The translations under genes were made by a program, and so were the position numbers. From Streptomyces alboflavus (GTDB lineage: Bacteria > Actinomycetota > Actinomycetes > Streptomycetales > Streptomycetaceae): DNA of 10,345 bases. The stretch is from assembly GCF_000716675.1 (NCBI RefSeq), contig NZ_JNXT01000118.1:1-10345 (forward strand). Direction: 5' to 3'. Below, one piece after another: positions 5,555-10,345 of this stretch. The first letter of the stretch is position 1. Every line of letters begins with the position of its first letter. The notes under the pieces were generated by a model that worked only from the letters and a program-made list of their open reading frames with translations, made no database searches and had not been told where the DNA came from.

Positions 5555-5883
5555 GCCCGGAAGACGTGCCGACGGATCGCCGCGGCGTTGGAGAAGATCC
5601 GGATGCCGAGGACCACGACGACACCGGTGGACAGCTGCGCGCCCACCCCCAGCTTGTCGCCGAGGAAGACGATCAGCGCCGCCACCACCACGTTCGACAG
5701 GAACGACACCACGAAGACCTTGTCGTCGAAGATGCCGTCGAGCATCGCGCGCAGACCGCCGAACACCGCGTCGAGCGCGGCCACCACGGCGATCGGAAGG
5801 TACGGCTCGACCACCGCCGGAACCTCGGGCCGAACCAACAATCCGGCCACGACTCCCACGACGAGGCCCAGTACGGCGATCAC
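5551..5883 (-). CDS. sbp: Sbp, small basic membrane protein (DUF1290)
   Basis: Integral membrane protein of 110 residues with about four hydrophobic segments: 1-17, 27-45, 56-76 and 84-100. The opening MIAVLGLVVGVVAGLLVRPE and the central LDAVFGGLRAMLDGIFDDKV are typical of the DUF1290/Sbp family, as is the basic end RRHVFRA. In B. subtilis the homologue lies beside ftsA-ftsZ with DUF881 genes; its role is not established. GTG start at 5883 overlaps the TGA of the upstream DUF881 gene by four bases (GTGA), and its own stop overlaps the next DUF881 start in the same way. The perfect coupling suggests that the three proteins are made in fixed ratio and may form one membrane complex (inference). 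Family call is secure; function unknown. Confidence 0.92.
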   Translation of the reverse strand: MIAVLGLVVGVVAGLLVRPEVPAVVEPYLPIAVVAALDAVFGGLRAMLDGIFDDKVFVVSFLSNVVVAALIVFLGDKLGVGAQLSTGVVVVLGIRIFSNAAAIRRHVFRA

Positions 5884-6779
5884 GATGTGCCCTTTCCTGC
5901 CTTCGGCTCTGCTGTTCGTACGGTCACACTGGGCGCGGCCGGGAGCCGGATGTCGTCGACCGCGGAAATGCTGGTCCGGACGCCGAAGTTCTCCTGCAGA
6001 CCGTGCAGGTACTGGCCGTCGACGCTGTTCTGGAACCGCGTGCTCAGCTTCTGCCCGTCACCCACCGCGAGCACCGTATACGGCGGCACGAGCGGCTTGT
6101 TGTCGACCAGTATCGCGTCACCGGCGGCCCTGATCGCCGACAGCGCGGTCAGCCGCTGGTCGTTGATCGCGACGGCCTCGGCACCCGACTCCCACAGGCC
6201 GTTGACGACCCGCTGCATGTCGCGGTCCCGCACCCGGCCGTTGTCGGAGAACCCGGAGCTCTCCCGGGGGCCGCCGCCGCCCTGGTCGGCTTCCTTCTTG
6301 TCGTCGACCACGAGCTTCACACCGGGCCCGTGCACTTCCGTCGCACCGGACAGCAGCGACACCAACTCGGCCCGGCCGCCGCCGTGTTTCTCCAGCGCGG
6401 CCCGCTGGCGCGCGCTCACATCGCCGCGCAGGTCGTCGACCTCGTCCTCGAGCTCGTCCGCGTCCGCGGTCGCCGACTCGACCCGTTCGATCAGCTCGGA
6501 GCGCTCCTTGGCCAGCTCCGGCGCCGCTATCCGCGCCTGCGCCGCGCCCACGGTCACCACGAGCGCGGCGAGCACCAGACCGACCGCGAGCCCCAGCTTG
6601 GCCCGCAGCGTCTTGGGGACTCCACCTGTGCCGGTTTCCCTCTTGCGCGCGGCGGCCTCCGCGTACCCCTCGTCCAGGCTGTGGTCCATGACGGTGGTGA
6701 GCAGCGACATGGAGGCGTCCGGGCGCCGGGGGCGCGAGACGGTGCTCCGAACGGGGGGCTGCTGCGGCATGCCGCACAT
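5880..6779 (-). CDS. DUF881 family membrane-anchored protein (first copy, Rv1823/Rv1825-like)
   Basis: Protein of 299 residues. The cytoplasmic N-terminal part (1-60) contains the stretch SMSLLTTVMDHSLDEGYAEA. One membrane segment spans about 61-82 (KLGLAVGLVLAALVVTVGAA), then a coiled coil at about 88-132. The DUF881 domain (about 148-285) shows GPGVKLVVDD, LWESGAEAVAINDQRLTALS, and VPPYTVLAVG. The insert after KLVVDDKKEA is Gly/Ser-rich and longer than in the partner protein. The ATG at 6779 is the first in-frame start after an in-frame TAG, yet no ribosome site lies at normal distance: the nearest, GGAGGT at 6800-6805, is 20 bases away. The ATGs at codons 4 and 24 are alternatives. It overlaps sbp by GTGA. 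It heads the DUF881-sbp-DUF881 unit; function unknown. Confidence 0.9.
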   Translation of the reverse strand: MCGMPQQPPVRSTVSRPRRPDASMSLLTTVMDHSLDEGYAEAAARKRETGTGGVPKTLRAKLGLAVGLVLAALVVTVGAAQARIAAPELAKERSELIERVESATADADELEDEVDDLRGDVSARQRAALEKHGGGRAELVSLLSGATEVHGPGVKLVVDDKKEADQGGGGPRESSGFSDNGRVRDRDMQRVVNGLWESGAEAVAINDQRLTALSAIRAAGDAILVDNKPLVPPYTVLAVGDGQKLSTRFQNSVDGQYLHGLQENFGVRTSISAVDDIRLPAAPSVTVRTAEPKAGKGTS

Positions 6780-6821
6780 CGTCGCACGTCGCGGGCACTA
6801 CCTCCGAACGGCCCCACCGGC

Positions 6822-6858
6822 GTGCCGGACAGCGCCACTTACGGGTGCTGTCCGGCAC
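6822..6858 (-). terminator. Long stable hairpin after the nucleotidyltransferase gene, terminator candidate
   Basis: A perfect 12-pair stem (GTGCCGGACAGC / GCTGTCCGGCAC), extendable by one G-U and two G-C pairs to 15, with a 7-base loop. It begins 10 bases after the stop codon at 6869 and lies upstream of the first DUF881 gene. No T tract follows, which is common for Streptomyces terminators. Likely separates the two genes or forms a leader structure for the DUF881 unit. Confidence 0.6.
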
Positions 6859-6868
6859 ATATGCGCCA

Positions 6869-9364
6869 TCAGTGCCCGGCGCTGTCCACCACCGCGGCCC
6901 ACTCGTCGAGCAGCGCCTGGGCGGACGCGTCGTCGGGCCCCTCGGCCCACAGGTGCGTGACGGCCTCCGCCGGGTCGGGAAGGACGAGCACCCAGCGTCC
7001 GTCGGTCTCCACGACCCGTACCCCGTCCGTCGTGTCCACGGACCGCTCGCCCGCCGCCTCCACGACGTGCCGCATCACCAGGCCCTTGACGGCCCAGGGA
7101 GTGGCGAGGTCCCGCTTCAGGACGTGCGCGCGCGGGATCCTGGCGTCGATCTGGCTGAGCGTGAGCTGCGTGCGCGCCACCAGCCCGATGAGCCGCACGA
7201 ACGCCGCCGTGCCGTCGAAGACGCTGCTGAACTCGGGCACGATGAATCCACCGCGCCCGTCACCACCGAAGACCGTCGAATCGCCGCGTCCGACCCGGGT
7301 CAGATCGTCCGGTGACGTCGTCGTCCACTCCACCTGGGTGCCGTGGTACGCCGCGACCTGCTCGGCGATACGCGTGGTGGTCACCGGCAGCGCGACCCGT
7401 CCGCTGCGCCGTTCCGCGGCCACCAGGTCCAGCATCACAAGAAGGGCCCGGTCGTCCTCGACGATCCGCCCCTTCTCGTCGACGAGCGAGAGCCGCTCGC
7501 CCACGGGGTCGAAGCGCACTCCGAAGGCCGCGCGGGCCGACGCCACGATCTCGCCGAGCCGCATCAGACCGGACCGGCGCGCGTCGGCCGACTCGGTGGG
7601 CCGTGACTCGTCGAGCCCCGGGTTGATCGTCAGCGCGTCGACGCCGAGCTTCCCGAGGAGGCTGGGCAGGACGAGCCCGGCGCTGCCGTTGGACGCGTCC
7701 ACGACGACCTTGAGCTCCGACTCGGCGATGCCCGTCGTGTCGACGTTGCGCAGCAGCGACCCGGTGTAGGAGTCGAAGACGCTGGCGGGGAAGTGCAGGT
7801 CCCCGATCTCGCCGGGGAAGGCACGCCGGTACTCCTGGCGCGCGTACACCCGGTCGAGCTTGCGCTGACTGGCCTGCGAGAGGTCCGCCCCGCGCCCGTC
7901 GAAGAACATGATGTCGACGGAGTCCGGCACTCCCGTAGTCGTACGGATCATGATGCCGCCGGCACTGCCCCGCGCGGTCTGCTGCCGCGCGACCGGCAGG
8001 GGCACGTTCTCCAGGTCACGTACGTCGATGGCGCTGGCCTGGAGGGCGGAGATCACGGCCCGCTTCAGGGCCCGCGCGCCACGGGAGTGGTCACGTGCCG
8101 TGGTGACGGTGGAGCCCTTCTTGAGCGTCGTCGCGTACGCTCCGGCGAGCCGCACGGCGAGTTCCGGGGTGATCTCGACGTTCAGGATGCCGGAGACACC
8201 TCGGGCTCCGAAGAGATGCGCCTGTCCGCGGGACTCCCAGATGACAGAGGTGTTGACGAAAGCTCCGGCCTCGATCGTCTTGAACGGGTAGACCCGCACA
8301 TTGCCCTGGATGATCGATTCTTCACCGACGAGGCATTCATCGCCGATGACCGCGCCGTCCTCGATGCGGGAGGCCCGCATGATGTCGGTGTTCTTCCCGA
8401 CGACGCAGCCCCTGAGATTGCTGTGCTGGCCGATGTAGACATTGTCGTGCACGACCGCCTTGTGCAGGAAGGCGCCGCTCTTCACGACCACGTTCGAACC
8501 GATGACCGTGTGCTCACGGATCTCGGCGTCCGCTTCGATCTTCGCGTAGTCACCGACGTACAACGGACCGCGGAGTACGGCGTCGGGATGTACTTCGGCG
8601 CCTTCGGCGACCCACACTCCGGGCGAGATCTCGAATCCGTCGAGTTCGACGTCGACCTTGCCCTCAAGGACGTCCGCCTGGGCCTTCACGTAGCTCTCGT
8701 GGGTGCCGACGTCCTCCCAGTAACCCTCGGCGATGTAGCCGTAGATGGGCTTGCCTTCCTTCATGAGCTGCGGGAAGACGTCGCCCGACCAGTCGACCGG
8801 CACATCCGCCTCGACATAGTCGAAGACTTCGGGCTCCATGACGTAGATGCCCGTGTTCACCGTGTCGGAGAAGACCTGCCCCCAGGTCGGCTTCTCCAGG
8901 AAGCGCTCGACCTTGCCTTCTTCGTCGACGATGGTGATGCCGAATTCCAGCGGATTCGGAACGCGTGTCAGACAGACGGTGACAAGCGCGCCTTTCTCCT
9001 TGTGGAAGCGGATCAGATCGGTGAGGTCGAAGTCGGTCAGAGCGTCACCGGAGATGACGACAAAGGCATCGTCCTTCAGAGCCTCTTCAGCGTTCTTCAC
9101 GCTGCCGGCGGTGCCGAGTGGCTTCTCCTCATTGGCATAGGTCAGCTCCATCCCGAGCTCTTCACCGTCGCCGAAGTAGTTCTTGACGAGCGACGCCAGG
9201 AACTGGACTGTCACTACGGTCTCGGTGAGCCCATGCTTCTTCAGCAGGCGCAGCACATGCTCCATGATCGGCCGGTTGGCCACCGGCAGGAGCGGCTTGG
9301 GCATGCTCGAGGTCATGGGGCGCAGGCGGGTGCCTTCGCCTCCGGCCATCACGACGGCCTTCAT
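6869..9364 (-). CDS. Mannose-1-phosphate guanylyltransferase-type protein with degenerate phosphohexomutase domain
   Basis: Three-part protein of 831 residues. Residues 1-230 form a nucleotidyltransferase: GGEGTRLRP (8-16), PKP (22-24), [10 protein letters not shown] (105-114, metal ligand D107), FLEKP (155-159) and EDVGTHESY (217-225, D218). This predicts sugar-1-phosphate plus NTP giving NDP-sugar plus pyrophosphate, most likely GDP-mannose by family resemblance. Residues about 250-375 are hexapeptide repeats of a left-handed beta-helix. Residues about 410-831 have the phosphohexomutase layout, but its signature motifs are lost: GIMIRTTTG replaces the phosphoserine loop, FDPVGER the DGDGDR metal site, GGDGRGG the GGExSGH loop, and LPDPAEA the phosphate clamp. 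The mutase part is therefore probably non-catalytic. ATG start at 9364 with AAGGAGG about 11 bases upstream, a long spacing. Streptomyces has proteins of this size annotated as mannose-1-phosphate guanyltransferase. Exact sugar and nucleotide are not proven. Confidence 0.9.
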   Translation of the reverse strand: MKAVVMAGGEGTRLRPMTSSMPKPLLPVANRPIMEHVLRLLKKHGLTETVVTVQFLASLVKNYFGDGEELGMELTYANEEKPLGTAGSVKNAEEALKDDAFVVISGDALTDFDLTDLIRFHKEKGALVTVCLTRVPNPLEFGITIVDEEGKVERFLEKPTWGQVFSDTVNTGIYVMEPEVFDYVEADVPVDWSGDVFPQLMKEGKPIYGYIAEGYWEDVGTHESYVKAQADVLEGKVDVELDGFEISPGVWVAEGAEVHPDAVLRGPLYVGDYAKIEADAEIREHTVIGSNVVVKSGAFLHKAVVHDNVYIGQHSNLRGCVVGKNTDIMRASRIEDGAVIGDECLVGEESIIQGNVRVYPFKTIEAGAFVNTSVIWESRGQAHLFGARGVSGILNVEITPELAVRLAGAYATTLKKGSTVTTARDHSRGARALKRAVISALQASAIDVRDLENVPLPVARQQTARGSAGGIMIRTTTGVPDSVDIMFFDGRGADLSQASQRKLDRVYARQEYRRAFPGEIGDLHFPASVFDSYTGSLLRNVDTTGIAESELKVVVDASNGSAGLVLPSLLGKLGVDALTINPGLDESRPTESADARRSGLMRLGEIVASARAAFGVRFDPVGERLSLVDEKGRIVEDDRALLVMLDLVAAERRSGRVALPVTTTRIAEQVAAYHGTQVEWTTTSPDDLTRVGRGDSTVFGGDGRGGFIVPEFSSVFDGTAAFVRLIGLVARTQLTLSQIDARIPRAHVLKRDLATPWAVKGLVMRHVVEAAGERSVDTTDGVRVVETDGRWVLVLPDPAEAVTHLWAEGPDDASAQALLDEWAAVVDSAGH

Positions 9365-9458
9365 GTCGGAAACGTCCTCCTTGATAGACGACGATCTAGC
9401 CGACTCAGCCTGCCAGGATTGGCCCGTTCACTCAGGCACGAGCCTTCCGGCCGCCCCA

Positions 9459-9474
9459 CCCGTCATTTGACGGG
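9459..9474 (-). terminator. Hairpin just past the cardiolipin synthase gene
   Basis: CCCGTC / GACGGG, six pairs with a 4-base AAAT loop, begins 1 base after the stop codon at 9476. No T tract follows, only GC-rich sequence. Weak terminator candidate between the synthase and nucleotidyltransferase genes; the remaining gap of about 95 bases shows no promoter I can assign with confidence. Confidence 0.4.
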
Positions 9475-9475
9475 C

Positions 9476-10084
9476 TCAATCGGCCACGGCATCCGTCTTG
9501 ACAAGTCGGCGGACCTGAACCACGTAGAGGATCCCTGCCCACCAGTACAGCGTTGTACCCCATCCGGCGAACGCCCATCCGAAAATAGCAGCGAGTGTGT
9601 GGATCCAGCCACTTCCGTCACTGAGCAGCAGCAGCGGAAAGGCATACATCAGGTTGAAGGTCGCGGCCTTGCCGAGGAAGTTCACCTGCGGCGGCGGATA
9701 GCCGTGTCGCCGGAGGATCCAGACCATCACCAGCAGAACCAGTTCGCGCAGCAGGAGCAGCGCGGTCACCCACAGCGGAAGAATCTCCCGCCAGGTGAGG
9801 CCGACAAGTGTCGAGAGGATATACAGCCGATCGGCTGCGGGGTCGAGGAGCCGGCCCAGGTTGCTGATCTGGTTCCATCGCCGCGCCAGTTTGCCGTCGA
9901 GATAGTCGCTGACGCCGCTCAGCGCGAGCACGAGCAGCGCCCAGCCGTCGCTGTTCGGCCCGCCGAACTCCGGCCTGAGGATCAGCCACAGGAAGAGGGG
10001 CACGCCGACGAGACGCGCCATGCTGAGGATGTTCGGGATGGTGAGGACCCGGTCCGTCTGGACGCGAGTCTCCTGGACCTCCAC
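9476..10084 (-). CDS. clsA: CDP-alcohol phosphatidyltransferase, eukaryote-like cardiolipin synthase
   Basis: Integral membrane enzyme of 202 residues with the complete catalytic signature D-x2-DG-x2-AR-x8-G-x3-D-x3-D: D60, D63, G64, A67, R68, G77, D81 and D85, including SDYLDGKLARRW and GRLLDPAADR. About five or six hydrophobic segments surround it (for example 25-38, 48-58, 88-97, 103-124, 142-155, 163-190). The family joins a CDP-activated lipid to an alcohol. In Streptomyces coelicolor the eukaryote-like cardiolipin synthase (CDP-diacylglycerol plus phosphatidylglycerol giving cardiolipin plus CMP) belongs to this group and lies beside the same nucleotidyltransferase gene; the mycobacterial counterpart by position is named PgsA2. 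GTG start at 10084 is fixed by AGGAGG 7 bases upstream. The enzyme family is certain; cardiolipin rather than phosphatidylglycerophosphate as product rests on recall of the Streptomyces orthologue. Confidence 0.85.
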   Translation of the reverse strand: MEVQETRVQTDRVLTIPNILSMARLVGVPLFLWLILRPEFGGPNSDGWALLVLALSGVSDYLDGKLARRWNQISNLGRLLDPAADRLYILSTLVGLTWREILPLWVTALLLLRELVLLVMVWILRRHGYPPPQVNFLGKAATFNLMYAFPLLLLSDGSGWIHTLAAIFGWAFAGWGTTLYWWAGILYVVQVRRLVKTDAVAD

Positions 10085-10125
10085 CCGGGGGCCTCCTGTG
10101 GGGAACGAGCCGATGATGCCCCCTG

Positions 10126-10131
10126 ACCTTA
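10126..10131 (-). promoter_or_regulatory. Possible -10 box of the cardiolipin synthase gene
   Basis: TAAGGT matches the TANNNT form and would place a transcript start about 35 bases upstream of the GTG at 10084. No good -35 box lies 17-18 bases upstream (GCACAG or CACAGC), so support is weak. A promoter is expected here because the rrn terminator lies just upstream. Confidence 0.3.
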
Positions 10132-10200
10132 CCGTCAGTTGTCAGATGGCTGTGCAGAGGGGGTGGCGCGGCTCCAGAAATGCGTGGAAGTGGTGCCGGA

Positions 10201-10249
10201 AAACAAAAAAGCCGTGGTCCCCTGACAGATGTCAGGGGACCACGGCTTT
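10201..10249 (-). terminator. Strong intrinsic terminator of the rRNA operon
   Basis: Perfect 16-pair stem from 10211-10226 to 10231-10246, with a 4-base loop and three further A-T pairs at the base. On the minus strand it is followed by TTTTTTGTTT. It lies about 10 bases past the 5S 3' end, in the right direction and position to end the rRNA operon. Confidence 0.95.
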
Positions 10250-10259
10250 ATCAATTTTA

Positions 10260-10345
10260 GTTCGGCGGCGTCCTACTCTCCCACAGGGTCCCCCCTGCAG
10301 TACCATCGGCGCTGTAAGGCTTAGCTTCCGGGTTCGGAATGTAAC
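10260..10345 (-). rRNA. rrf: 5S ribosomal RNA, 3' part (5' end beyond window)
   Basis: The last 86 or so bases of a 5S rRNA gene. Conserved blocks on the minus strand include TTCCGAACCCGGAAGCTAAG near the window edge and the 3' end block GGGAGAGTAGGACGCCGCCG. A full gene is about 120 bases, so roughly 33 bases are missing at the 5' end. It is of the high-GC actinomycete type. 16S and 23S should lie further to the right. Confidence 0.95.

Noticed and set aside
6118..6858. Alternative frame opened by GGAGGT and GTG at 6798 upstream of the first DUF881 gene
   Set aside because: The spacing is only one base and the product is an Arg/Ala-rich shadow of the DUF881 frame.
10124..10240. Repeated CTGAC / GTCAG words in the cls leader and in the rrn terminator
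   Set aside because: The words are short, irregularly spaced, and in the terminator are explained by its stem; no array is formed.
1..10345. Insertion sequences, CRISPR arrays, tRNA genes, attachment sites
   Set aside because: No transposase or integrase domain, no regular spaced repeats, and no tRNA-like sequence was seen in the gaps.

Overview
The window looks like Streptomyces or a close high-GC actinomycete. It has strongly GC-biased codons, many GTG starts with GGAGG-type ribosome sites, 5S rRNA of Streptomyces type, and a gene order that matches the actinobacterial garA region. All ten protein genes and the 5S rRNA lie on the minus strand, so the region reads from right to left. The left end is degraded in quality and the right end stops inside a 5S gene. 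This suggests a whole contig broken at a hard GC stretch and at an rRNA repeat.

Right part (10345 to 9459): the 3' part of a 5S rRNA gene, a very strong rrn terminator, then a CDP-alcohol phosphatidyltransferase, best read as the eukaryote-like cardiolipin synthase of actinobacteria. Middle right (9364 to 6869): an 831-residue protein with a sugar-1-phosphate nucleotidyltransferase domain (mannose-1-phosphate guanylyltransferase type), a left-handed beta-helix and a phosphohexomutase-like domain whose four signature motifs are all eroded.

Middle (6779 to 4625): a tightly coupled trio, DUF881 protein, Sbp (DUF1290) small membrane protein, second DUF881 protein. Both junctions are 4-base GTGA overlaps. 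Middle left (4425 to 2288): a GarA/OdhI-type FHA protein with an added N-terminal zinc ribbon and two plausible translation starts, the MerR-type FtsR, and a DUF151 bifunctional-nuclease-family protein. Left (2040 to 1): a second MerR-type regulator with a clear housekeeping promoter, then DNA polymerase IV, cut by the window edge.

The block cls / DUF881 / sbp / DUF881 / garA / ftsR / DUF151 / merR corresponds to Rv1822-Rv1830 of Mycobacterium tuberculosis, with two differences: gcvH is absent between DUF881 and garA, and the nucleotidyltransferase gene sits between cls and the first DUF881 gene. The genes point to envelope and division functions (cardiolipin, sugar nucleotides, membrane DUF881/Sbp module, FtsR) beside control of central metabolism (GarA). 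Nothing mobile, no tRNA and no CRISPR array was seen. No gene-free stretch exceeds 300 bases; the longest, 2041-2287, holds a promoter, a palindrome and a weak hairpin.
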